DNA of 64,000 bases, from assembly GCA_946406115.1 (NCBI GenBank), contig OX291554.1, forward strand, positions 13,713,092 to 13,777,091, in the 5' to 3' direction. A program made the position numbers and the translations under genes. Each line of letters begins with the position of its first letter. Position 1 is the first letter of the stretch. Below the pieces are notes generated by a model that saw only the letters and a program-made list of their open reading frames with translations, was not told where the DNA came from and made no database searches. The stretch is from Apoda limacodes. Its lineage: Eukaryota; Arthropoda; Insecta; Lepidoptera; Limacodidae. This document shows positions 1 to 9,568 of the stretch, in pieces.

Positions 1-1388
1 GACTTCGGAACTGTCACAGTGATATTATTTTACCAATAAAAATCATTAGGATGTTTGTTTAACCTTTTTACTTTTTAAAAAAAATATTTATTTATTCCCC
101 TTTTCTCTAAGACCACAGAAATATAGCCATTTAAACGCCTGGGTCTGTTTATAAATCAATACAAAACGTTAAGCAAAAATTAAACATTAAAGTATTAAAT
201 CGATTGAATCTTCTTCATATAATATACTCAATAAAGTCAACTGTCATAAAAAATCGAATTGGAGGCATTAGGACATCACTAATTGATTAGTATTCGAGCA
301 AATAGTTGGAATATGTATAATTTAATTTGTTTTGACGTACAGATAGACATGTAAACAAAGTAGAGTAGATTGTTATCCAGAGGGAGGAATTTATTATCAT
401 TGTCTTATCGTGCAAAAATAAAGTGAAAAGCCAAAAACCCATTTAAAGACGTACACTGAAGCCGATAATATTCTTTAGAGAGACGCAACATAATTCAAGG
501 AGGAAAAGCCTACCTCTATTGCTTTTCTTATCACTAAGCCCAAAATAAGTCGTAAGTGTAAACAAATCGACAGATGTAAATGACTTCTAAAATCAAATAT
601 AAATTTGTTGCTTTTGGAAAGTTGTGTTCTTATCTTACTGGTTTATGTAAATATTAACAGGGATTTAACAATGATTTATACAATCCAAATCGTACAATTT
701 TTTTGTTATTTAACTTTAGTGTTTATGAAAGTCCTATGTTTTAGATGTTAGGGCCATTAAATCTGGTATTCTCAATACAAACTTAAACTTTTTATAAATA
801 AATACTATTATATAGCTTTTACGACAGAGACGGACTAACGGAGTATAAAAGAGGTCTGAAAGTTCATATGCAAGACCCATATTTCTAATGTTAGAGGCAT
901 TACATTTTGTACCAAGAAAAAAAATACCGTTGAAGAGATTTTTAAAAAAGGAATGGATTGAGGGGGCTAAAACGTGGTTGAAAATTTGTAAGAATATCGT
1001 ATGTTTTCATTGTTAAGGATATAATTTTTCATAAACAAATAATGTTATAAGATTTTTACGACAGGGACAGATAAGGAAAATGTGGTTGAAAATTGATATA
1101 AAAAATCTGTGTATTTTGATATAACTATGAAGTTAAATATTGAGTCTTAAAATCTAATATAGTTAAGAAAATAACCGCAGTCTGAGAACGACATAACGAC
1201 ACGCAACTTTAAGACCTGGTTGGTTGACACAGATTTTTTAAAGACTTCATTATTTCATAATTTCAACATGTGTTTTTTCTTACTCTAATTATTTTAAAAA
1301 ACGTGGAAGTAAAAAGGCAAGCCATTATCATTAAAATTCATAGAAACGTTTACCAATTTATCCATTTCAGCAGTAGACTTCAGGCCAG
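1..1388. other. AT-rich stretch without a recognisable gene
   Basis: I see no coding sequence here. The only structure is an imperfect direct repeat: positions 787-832 and 1026-1071 share an A/T-rich stretch followed by TTTTACGACAGRGACRGA, about 239 bases apart. This suggests an old dispersed repeat with internal periodicity. Confidence 0.5.
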
Positions 1389-2899
1389 CTATTTAGGAAT
1401 AATGCAGTGACTTGCACACGTGCAGAGAATTATATGTATATATATAAACATTGTTTGAAGAATAATTTGGGAGGTATGGTAATTTACACAATATGATATG
1501 CATATGTATACACACACAAATTGTCTTTTTAACTTAGCCTGGATTATGAATATGATACTAAACGCATTGAAGCAGCGTACAAACGTACCTGAAGCCAATT
1601 GCTTAACCACCAGCAAACAATGATATAGGTAAGTAGTAAGTATATTATATTTGTGATTAAACATACCCTTTTAGAGTTTTAAATCAACAAAAGCTAATTC
1701 TTGTGATATATATTTCTAATCAAAGGGCTTAGTAATTCCTATCCTATTAGCCAGCTCTTTATGGAGCTATTAGATTTTGCAACGTTGTTGTAGAGCTATT
1801 TGATTTTACGATATTAAGTGGAGCGGCGGCGTGGGCGTGGGTGGTTTGCTTATAAGCTTAAAATATTTAGATAAACATATATCTAAACTTTATGTGGTAT
1901 TTTGAGTAATAATGTAGGGCCTAATTTAACGGTCATCTTATTAAAAAGGTTTTGGCCAGCTCTAACATATACTGTGACAGCAAACAAAGTTAATTGAGAT
2001 TCTGGTATGGTCAGCAAAAAATACCTAATTGATTAGCAAGAAGCAAGAAGTATTTGCAGCAATATTAGTAATGGAGCAGCAAATTGTGATCCGGATTTTA
2101 TCAAATTTTGGCAAGCTGTAAAATTAATTTCGATTTGCCTATCATACAAGTACTACCAAGTTACACACTGCCACGGCATTCTTTGCTTGGCTCATGCACT
2201 GTTGTATAAAATATCTGAATATAAAATGCCCCCGTTAACTTACTTTTGTTAATGCTTGCGCTAACCGATAATCATGCTGGCCAAATAATAAATTTGCTCA
2301 CCAAATATCTAGTTATTTTCTGACAATCCTTGATTTAGTTGCTGACGAGTTGGTTGCAGTTTACGGCGGCCAAAAATATGCTGTCAAAATAACTTGGTAG
2401 CAGATTTTTCTTGCTAACCAAATGTAGGTATATTATCTAATAAAGCAAATTGTACACTCACTAGAATATTAACATACATAAATTAGTTCTCAGTAAGTCA
2501 ATTGTAAAATTCTCATGGAACTGAAATAATGATCTTAAACTACAATTCTGACCTCAAGATTTAAGACCTTAGACCTAGGTACGTCTCATGATGATAATAA
2601 TATTTTGAATTCCTGGATATAATAGGAGGGCGCATAATTCAGTTGTTTGTAGGTAGGTCTGAAGAAATAAAAATAGATATTTGTAGTAGTTCTTGCCCGC
2701 GGTTATGCGATGGTTATATTTTAAGTATTCGTTTTCGTAATGAAAAGAAAATTGAAACCTAACCATAAAAATAAAAAAAAATACAAGTATCCATTCATTC
2801 GGTAACGCTGCTATATTTTGAAAAACAACAAAGAAAAATGTTATGTCTCAAATATATTAATAATGTAAAATAATATCTGTATGAAAAATAGTACTTTAT
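1389..2899. other. AT-rich stretch with a degenerate repeat
   Basis: No gene is recognised. A short TA-rich microsatellite lies near 1431-1446. From about 1930 to 2440 phrases of the type 'gccagc', 'ggtcagcaaaaaatac', 'ccaaataataaatttgctcaccaaata' recur in altered form, which looks like a decayed internally repetitive element. The two short minus-strand frames in this stretch resemble no protein I know. Confidence 0.35.
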
Positions 2900-3057
2900 T
2901 TTTAGGGTTACATACCCAAAGGGTAATTTGCGGAACCCTATTACTAAGACTCCGTTGTCCGTTCGTCCGTCCGTCTGTCACCAGGCTGTATCTCATCTCT
3001 CATGAACCGTGATAGTTAGACAGATGAAATTTTCACAGGAGATGTATTTCCGTCTGT
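2900..3057 (+). repeat. 5' part of the GGGTTCCGT dispersed repeat
   Basis: The stretch follows the pattern tTAGGGTTaCaTACCCAAAGGGTAA, then a paired GGAACCCTATTACTAAGACTCCG and a run of CCGTCCGTCCGTCTGTC. It matches the left half of the complete copy at 49325-49618. It stops abruptly at about 3057, next to a mariner fragment, so it is truncated. Confidence 0.6.
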
Positions 3058-3081
3058 TTGATATCTGTTATTATAACCGTT

Positions 3082-3318
3082 CTGTAATATTGTTCCAATT
3101 TCTACACAGTGAGCCTCTAATGACTCTTTAGTTCTTTCATTTCGCATGTCCCATCTTTGCACCATCAAGCCCCATAGATTTTCTATGGGATTTTAATCTG
3201 GTGATTTTGCAGGCCAAGGAATAACAGTAATGTCCGGGTGTTGAGTAAACCAATCCTGCACTATATGAGCTCGATACACAGGACAGTTATCATGCATAAA
3301 CTGTATTTGTGGCATGTC
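3082..3318 (-). pseudogene. Tc1/mariner-type transposase fragment (DDE region)
   Basis: The reverse strand translates to an uninterrupted stretch with the C-terminal catalytic block of Tc1-like transposases. It contains HDNCPVYRAH (second catalytic Asp), then QDWFTQHPDITVIPWPAKSPD, a stop codon where the family has Leu (complement of 3193-3195), and NPIENLWGLMVQRWDMRNER with the family's third acidic position. About 79 codons remain, against roughly 340 in a complete Tc1 transposase. The N-terminal DNA-binding half and both terminal repeats are missing. It is a dead fragment. The match is seen directly in the motifs; the family assignment is established knowledge. Confidence 0.82.
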
Positions 3319-3479
3319 AGCTAATAAAAATATTTTTATTACTATTTTGACTATTTTGACTAGGCTACGGATACGACAATTTTCATAGTGAACTTATTAT
3401 ATATAATATTAAACTAACTGATATTACTCAGGACCTACAAGAGATATAACTTTATTTCTTTAAGTATGTGAGTGACTAC

Positions 3480-3890
3480 GCCTCGCCATGCTATTTTGTT
3501 TTGTAATTCTATATGCACTTTTGCAAATGACCGTACATGGCGCTCACGGATGCCATGGTAGAGAAGAACGGATTTCATTTTGTGCACCCATCTATATTTT
3601 TAATTACATGGCTATGGTCAACAGATTGCTAACTTCGTAGCAAAGGCTTACGTTCTCTCCCAAAATAATGTGTCACCAGAGTGGGTCATCGAAAGTGAAC
3701 ATTAATTGCAGTATCGAATGTAAGTAAGAACTCCCCAATTCGGGATAATTACTTTAAGGTTGGTCACACCAAAATTACGCACACAGATGTAAAAATGATA
3801 GTCGTATTAGCTGATTTACATACACATTGATAGGAAAATGGCTCGCAATACTCCGTTTGATGTTATAAGTCATCTTTGGGTTTTATTTAT
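3480..3890 (+). repeat. Dispersed repeat, forward copy
   Basis: This sequence recurs in reverse complement at 19630-20000. Shared landmarks in order are a CGGATGCCATGGTAGAGAAGAACGG-like motif, GGCYATGGTCAACRGATTGCTA, AAAGGTTTACGTTCT, GTGTCACCASWGTGGGTCATCG, TTTAAGGTTGGT..ACACC and TCATCTTTGGGTT. I found no coding sequence or clear terminal repeats, so the class is unknown. Confidence 0.65.
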
Positions 3891-4489
3891 AAAAATAAGC
3901 GAATTCAATATAAAGTTTCATTCCTATTTAACTTCTAAAGAACACTGTAACACTTCATTCGTAATTTTAAACCAAAAGGCTTAATACAAAGTAATTAATT
4001 CAAGTCGGATTTTCGTACAAATTTCCAATCCCGTATTTCACCCATTTAAGGGATAATTTTTGGAAAAGTAGTAGTAGATCCCTATGTCATAAGGAACCAA
4101 TTTATTTATTTTTGTAGTTAATTTCACGTTTTTATCCATCAGTATTAATGCGTCCGTTTGGACATGTTATTTTATGTATACACTCGTAGATAGAAGGTAA
4201 ATAAATAAAGGCAACTTGTAGAAGATGTAACACAAAAAAGAATATTATGTCCGTCACTCTAAATAATACGAGCCGTTATTCGAAGCGCACTATCAAAAGT
4301 AACGAGGCTCATTCGTAGGCGCCATCAACGTTGATTAATTTAACGCCATGTAGAAGTAAAAAAGATTCGCACATTTTGTTAACGATGACGAAAACAGACG
4401 CCATCACAGCGCGGCCATTTGGGAAGAGAAAACAAATGTAATATAGACTATATTACACTATAATTCAGTTTGTAGTTGTGTTCACACGT
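3891..4489. other. AT-rich stretch without a recognisable gene
   Basis: No gene, tandem repeat or element end could be recognised. A missing left end of the hAT element that follows may lie here, but I could not find a second CAGGGGTCGGCAACC terminus. Confidence 0.4.
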
Positions 4490-5110
4490 TTCTCATTTTA
4501 GTATTTTGCCACTCATAATTATCTCCAGCTTCTTCCACGGCTTTCTTGCAATTAGGAAAAAGGGTCAAGCTTTCTTTCATCGGTATATTTGATATCGTAA
4601 ATCAAAGTTTTCGTCAATGCCGCGTACAAATATGAGAAGCTGTGCTGTATCCGACATGTTCGTACTTTCATCCATCGCTGAAGAGAAGCAGTTAAAAGAC
4701 TGCACCTTGTTTCTGAGTTGTTCACACAAATTAGTGCCCTAGTCTTCGGTACGTCGGGTGCAAGTCCTAGCAGAGAGACTAAGACTTTCAATCATATTTT
4801 TCTGCTCCAGGCATAGTTCTTCTGCAATAGCTAAGACACACTCTTTTACTAGTTCACTATGGGTAAATAGACATCCACTTTTCACTAGAATCTCTGCAAC
4901 CCTGTAGCTGGCACGAACATTCGATTTGCTGTTGTCTGCCACAACCTTAAATATGTTTAACCTTAAATAAGTTGATTTTAACGTGAAAATTTTCCTTTTT
5001 CGTATTTCTCCTTCAAGACAAGGAAATTTAGCTTGTTGCTCAGTGTCATAATCTCGCTTTTAGTATAGGAATATAACCATTCCTTTACAAAAGAATTTTT
5101 TTTTTTTGAC
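4490..5110 (-). pseudogene. hAT transposase-like protein fragment (ZBED/GTF2IRD2-like)
   Basis: The minus strand encodes, in one frame, a stretch containing SYRVAEILVKSG, FTHSELVKECVLAIAEELC, then a TAG stop (complement near 4740), GTNLCEQLRNKVQSFNCFSS, AMDESTNMSDTAQLLIFVRG and IDENFDL. This order and spacing is that of hAT-derived proteins of the ZBED5/GTF2IRD2/SCAND3 type, just before the RNase H-like catalytic core; the DEST motif carries the first catalytic Asp. Upstream, 5100-4945 preserves traces of the zinc-finger-proximal part (YDTEQQAKFPCLEGEIRKRK). Further stop codons and shifts follow below 4630. It is non-functional. What is seen is a decayed transposase; a domesticated host gene is less likely because of the adjacent hAT terminus. 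Confidence 0.7.
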
Positions 5111-5744
5111 AAATCAAGCATAACGGTTTTCCATTAAACTCGGTAAAAAATATAATTCTATAATAATAAATAATAATTAATATAATTCATTAAAAACTCT
5201 TTTTTCTTTTCCTATCTTACTTTATCTTAAAGCCATGTTTAGTTAATTACGTCGTAAGAGGCTATCAGCAAAGAGACGAAAGGTGAAAAGGTGAAAAAGG
5301 CGTAAATGGTAACCAGTTGAGGCGTGATTTACCAGCGAATTTTCACAACGGAATGAGGTAAGAGCTGCACGTGGTTGTGATTCTAACTAAAGCCGGTCGC
5401 TTTGTATTTTGCCACCTCCCACACCCGCGTCCACTCAAAGAGTGCTGCCTAATATCATAAGGGAGCCGCCGGCGGTGACGTGCGGCGGACACGCGCAAAT
5501 GATTTGCCATTTAGAATTGATTAGAACAAATTTTTAGTATCGGTAGAAATGATACAAAACATCACAGTCATGCTTTACAGTAAGAAATGAAATAGGTACA
5601 TTTATTACCCCCTGCGTGGGTGTGGCTTTTCTCACGCCGCAGCAGCACGGCCGTTATAAATCCACTATTTCGCTTTTTTCTTGCGGACCTCATACTTGTG
5701 GGCCGCACCGACATGATCCGCGGGCCGCGGGTTGCCGACCCCTG
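4490..5744 (-). mobile_element. hAT-superfamily element remnant, 5' end intact
   Basis: On the minus strand the element starts at 5744 with a typical hAT terminus, CAGGGGTCGGCAACCC. A GC-rich untranslated stretch follows (5400-5740, including CGCGGCCCGCGG), and then transposase-like coding sequence from about 5100 down to 4490. The opposite terminus is not visible, so the 3' part has been lost. Eight bases flank the terminus (GTGTAAAC, 5745-5752), the size of a hAT target duplication, but the partner copy is not found. A 62-base tandem duplication begins exactly at this boundary. Confidence 0.65.
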
Positions 5745-5850
5745 GTGTAAACGATTAAATTCTATGAAAAACTGTGTATCGATAGGATTTATTTTACCAT
5801 TTAATTGTGTAAACTATTAAATTCTATGAAGAACTGTGTATCGATAAAAT
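5745..5850 (+). repeat. 62-base tandem duplication (1.7 copies)
   Basis: The 40 bases starting GTGTAAACGATTAAATTC at 5745 recur at 5807 with two differences, both followed by TGTGTATCGATA. The unit is 62 bases. It abuts the hAT terminus ending at 5744. Confidence 0.85.
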
Positions 5851-7199
5851 TTAAGTACTAGTTAATTAATTTGATTAAACTTTAATTAAATTACCTAATT
5901 TATTACCTAAAGAGAATGTAAGGCTTGTACCTGGGTTCAAATCTTTTGACTGTATCTATATTATAAAAATAAAAATAATTATTGAAATTGTTTTATTTAT
6001 ATTTTGTTATATAGACAATAGATGTCTCTAGACGTATGTAGATATCTGGTACATTGTCATGTTAAAACCAATAAATCGTTATTAGTCTTACAGATATTTA
6101 AGCAAATAAACATAATCTTTATTCTGTAAATGAAAAAAAAACTTAAGTACGTAAATACTTCCCTTAGCAATGTTTCCAAGGTTCCGTTTGAACCAAGGGA
6201 TGAAATGATTTTTTTTTCGCGCACCCTATCTTATGGGTTATCATTTTATAGGGCTTCAAAACTGTTTTTTAGGCTGTAAGTGGTTGAATTTTAAAGTTCT
6301 TTATCTGAAGTAGAAGCATAACAGATTAAGGACTTGAGAATGCTTTATTAGGCTAAAAGAACCTGTGTGAGTCAAGTACCTATCACATCGGCTCATATTG
6401 GTCCACTGCTGGTCATAAGACATCAGTACGTAAATCTACCTAACAAGATGTGTTTGTATAAAAAACAATTAATTGCCTATTATACGAAATACGTTTTTCT
6501 GTTAAAGGGATTTTCCTTTTTAACCTCTGTGTGATTGTTAAGGGTTCCATTTACGCACGGCGTAATGCTAGGTTTTCATGCTAAGGTCAGTTGGGTTAAA
6601 TATAACTATATAAAACTAATAAGTATAAAGGCATTTAAAATTTAAAAATGTTTTGGAGCTATGGTGGTATACAGTCTTAGACTATTTTCCGAACATACTG
6701 TCAATACTTATTTCAACACAAATATGTCAAATTCTTTTGTACCTTTTTAGGGTATATGTGAAATACTGTTGTTAAAAAATAAGACAGCCCACAATTTTTA
6801 AGCTATTGGCGTTATTCTATTTTTACCACTTTCTAGACTTTATGTTTTTTTTTTTCAGTTTGAACACTGCAAATGTATTTTTTAAGCTATTGCATAGCTT
6901 TAATCGCGGGCTCTCAGTATCGCGGGCTGTGAGCGCGTCGACCGAATCGAGAAATTCCGTAACGAAAAACCATAACGAAAAAACCTAGTAACAATCGTCT
7001 AACGTCGTTTCAGTTCCGCAGACTTCGGCACGGTGTTTGTGTTTTTTTAGTATATGGCGATTATGAGTAGTACAGGGAGGTTGGATATGGGATTTTAATT
7101 CTATGACAGATTGAGATGTCGAATATATAACGTCAAAAAAGTAAATAATAGTTATTTGTTATACAAGTGAGTGAAGGCGTTTTTTGGTAGAAGTGCCGA
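5851..7199. other. AT-rich stretch without a recognisable gene
   Basis: No gene or element was recognised. A short plus-strand frame (6806-6988) begins in low-complexity F/Y-rich sequence and does not resemble a protein family. A slightly GC-richer patch lies at 6905-6960. Confidence 0.4.
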
Positions 7200-7229
7200 G
7201 GCCGAAAAAATTTGCTCACACGTCCAACA

Positions 7230-7330
7230 TACAACTTTTCAACGTCCAACGTGACTTTTCTGGTAATTTCTTAATTCTTCTGGTGTCAGAGAAATATCTT
7301 CGTAGCTTGTATCGCTCATTTTTCAAACAA
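7230..7330 (-). other. Possible short coding start, unrecognised
   Basis: On the minus strand an ATG (complement of about 7320) opens 26 codons beginning MSDTSYEDISLTPEELR and ends at a TGA near 7240. The composition (acidic, mixed, not low-complexity) looks protein-like against an AT-rich background. I do not recognise it. It may be the first exon or the truncated start of a transposon ORF, or chance. Confidence 0.22.
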
Positions 7331-7794
7331 AACAGAATTATTAATTAAATAAACAATCTTTTGTTCAAAAAACTAGCTTGCCTCCATTTTACTTTTTTTT
7401 TTTTGAAATTGAGATTGCGTTCGGAATTGTAACCACTACAACCTCTGCCATTGCTATCAACTCTATGATATTTTTAAAGTTAGCTGTATAAACTTTTAAT
7501 AATACTAATAATTAATAAAAACTCACTTAAAAACGAAAAAATGTTATGTAGTTATATTCTTAATTAAAATTAACAAGGTTAAGTAAGTATTTGTCCCGAA
7601 ATTTGTTTCTGACCAGTCATTGTAATGTTTTTTTTTCATCATCGGGTTATTTCCAAAAGTTAATTTTCGAACAGTGAATTACTTTGCCTCACTAGTGAGA
7701 TGATTTCGCTTACTGAATTTGAACAGCAAAACTATCCTTTTCGTGCTGGTGAGGTGAAAACAAACATTATTATCAATATTTATAAAAATTAAAT

Positions 7795-8294
7795 GCTGTT
7801 CGTTAGTCTGGATAAAGCTCGAGAACGGCTGGACCGATTTGGATAATTCTTTTTTTGTTGCGTTTGTTATTGTTAAGGCAAGGTTTAAAAGGTTAGAAAA
7901 AGGGTCAAGTGCGAGTCGGACTTTTGGTCACGCCAGCACGCGTGAACGGCTAGACCGATTCCGCTAATTCTTTTTCTGTTGTGTTTGTTAGTGTTAGGGC
8001 AAGGTTTTTAGGAAAGACAAAAAACGGCCAAGTGCGAGTCGGACTCGCGCACTAAGGTTAAACCGATTATAATGAAATTTTGGTAAGTTGTTATTCACAC
8101 GCCCTCTAAGGTTACTGAGAAAGAAAAAAGGGGTCAAGTGCGAGTCGGCCAGGGTCAAGTGCGAGGCGGATAGGGTCAAGTGCGAGTCGGAAAGGGTCTA
8201 AGTTGTTATGTACATAGGCACCGGGCAATATTTCTGAATTAGTACAATCTCTTCACAATGGGCGGCGAGAAACAATGTTCGCGGGGTCAGCTAG
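7795..8294 (+). mobile_element. Helitron-type non-autonomous element with internal repeats
   Basis: The 3' end reads GGGGTCAGCTAG followed by T (8283-8295), which fits the CTRR-T terminus of Helitrons. The body carries CTCGAGAACGGCTGGACCGA and a later variant ACGGCTAGACCGATTCC, each followed by AATTCTTTTTYTGTTG and RGGCAAGGTTT, phrases typical of lepidopteran Helitrons. The interior has a direct duplication of about 115 bases (7815-7920 and 7940-8040). It has also been invaded or expanded by at least five copies of a GGTCAAGTGCGAGTCGGA motif at 7903, 8027, 8133, 8152 and 8172. There is no Rep/helicase coding sequence. Confidence 0.6.
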
Positions 8295-8325
8295 TTTATA
8301 ATCTTTATTTATTATATGTTAGGTT

Positions 8326-8815
8326 GTGTGTCATCCCCCCGACCGACCCGGGCACGGTCGTAAAACTATAGTTAGGCGGCCTCGGCACGTACTAACGGCC
8401 CCAGATGACGATCTCGCTGTCCGGATAGCGAGATTAGTCCCTACGACCTCCCCGAATAGGGCCTCCCTCCAAACACGACGCCGACGTCCCCGGGTTCGTC
8501 AGCGCCCACAAGGATACACGAGGTATCAAAGAGTGCCGGGGCGCTTCTCGCCCCCACTCAATCGCAACCGTACCCGCGTAACGGGGAACTCCCCTCCTGG
8601 CGGTGACTCACCTTCGGGTTCGAGACTCACGCCGGTCGAAGGGACGCCCCCGAGAGCGACAACCCAAGCTGAGGCTTCCCCCGCGGGGAGCCCTTGAGCG
8701 TTGGGAGCTTTATGGGCTGAGGCTCCTTCAGAGTCTCGCCACAAAATCCCGGTGAAGCAGTAATGGCTGCAACAGCCAACTGCATAGTAAGCTCAGAAAA
8801 AAATAAAATAAAAAA
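8326..8815 (+). mobile_element. GC-rich block with A-rich 3' tail, probable retroposon fragment
   Basis: Base composition changes sharply to GC-rich at about 8330 and back at 8785, where the block ends in an A-rich tail (AAAAAAATAAAATAAAAAAAA). That polarity suggests a retroposed element on the plus strand, inserted just after the Helitron 3' end. A 123-codon plus-strand frame (8326-8697) is rich in Pro, Arg and Thr and resembles no family. Overlapping frames on the minus strand are equally open, which is expected from GC-rich DNA, so I do not call a protein. It could be the 3' end of a GC-rich R1- or Jockey-type LINE. Confidence 0.35.
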
Positions 8816-9222
8816 AATAGGTTGTGTCAAAGAAAATAGTCGAAATTTATTATTATTTTTAGCTTATTAGATTATTGAGAAATATAGATAAGATATTGCC
8901 CAAAAATATACAAAGCTGCTAACTGCTCATAACTGATTCTATCTCTTTTAGACACGATGCTAGGTGAGACAGCGTGCTTTTTGGCCGCGTCCACAAGTGA
9001 GTTCGAGCACGCGACTAGTTGAACCTTAACGTAACGCGGAGTGCAGTTTTTTGGAAACTTGAGGAAAAATAGCAGTATCAACAATGTAGATAGAACTTTT
9101 ATTTTCGACTTATTTACAAACAGTGTTGCTTAGATACGCATATCTACATTGTCAAAACCATAGACCTAAGAGATGACATAGAAGTAAAAGGCACATAATA
9201 GTGCCATGACTAACAATCGTTT
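8816..9222. other. No recognisable gene
   Basis: A minus-strand frame of 70 codons (8872-9084) contains a mixed-composition middle (KVQLVACSNSLVDAAKKHAV) but no family I recognise. Nothing else stands out before the Ty3/Gypsy fragment. Confidence 0.35.
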
Positions 9223-9546
9223 CTATTGACGTTGCATATCCAATTCCACGTGTTGAGGACATTTTTCAAAGTTTTCAGGGGGTCAAATACTTTTGCGAGT
9301 TAGACTTAAATCCAGGATATTTTCAACTTGAATTAGATGAAAGCGATAAGCATATGTTCAGGAGGTAGCTATTCTAATGTTGGGGAATTTAATGTATTAC
9401 CGTTCGGCTTGAAGTCGAGCCAATTTTTCTTTCAAAAGACCATGAATACGGTATTGAAGGAATTGTTAGGTAAGGGTGTATTAGTTTACGTGGACAATAT
9501 TATTATCTACCACGAAACTCTTGAAGGTTTAACAATTATTAAATAA
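9223..9546 (+). pseudogene. Ty3/Gypsy reverse transcriptase fragment
   Basis: The plus strand encodes conserved blocks of a Ty3/Gypsy RT in order: YPIPRVEDIFQSFQG, then KYFCELDLNPGYFQLELDE (with the first catalytic Asp of the palm, family form LDLxxGYxQ), then after a frame change near 9350-9370 FNVLPFGLKSSQFFFQ and VLVYVDNIIIY. The catalytic YVDD box reads YVDN, so the second Asp is lost. About 108 codons remain. The sequence ends just before the poly(T) of LINE copy B. No LTR, integrase or protease is visible. Inactive remnant. Confidence 0.85.
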
Positions 9547-9568
9547 AACACCCCAGGTGCCACTGATC

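Noticed and set aside
8326..8744. A 123-codon plus-strand frame and overlapping minus-strand frames in the GC-rich block
   Set aside because: GC-rich DNA lacks stop codons by composition; both strands are open at once, and the Pro/Arg/Thr-rich translation matches no family.
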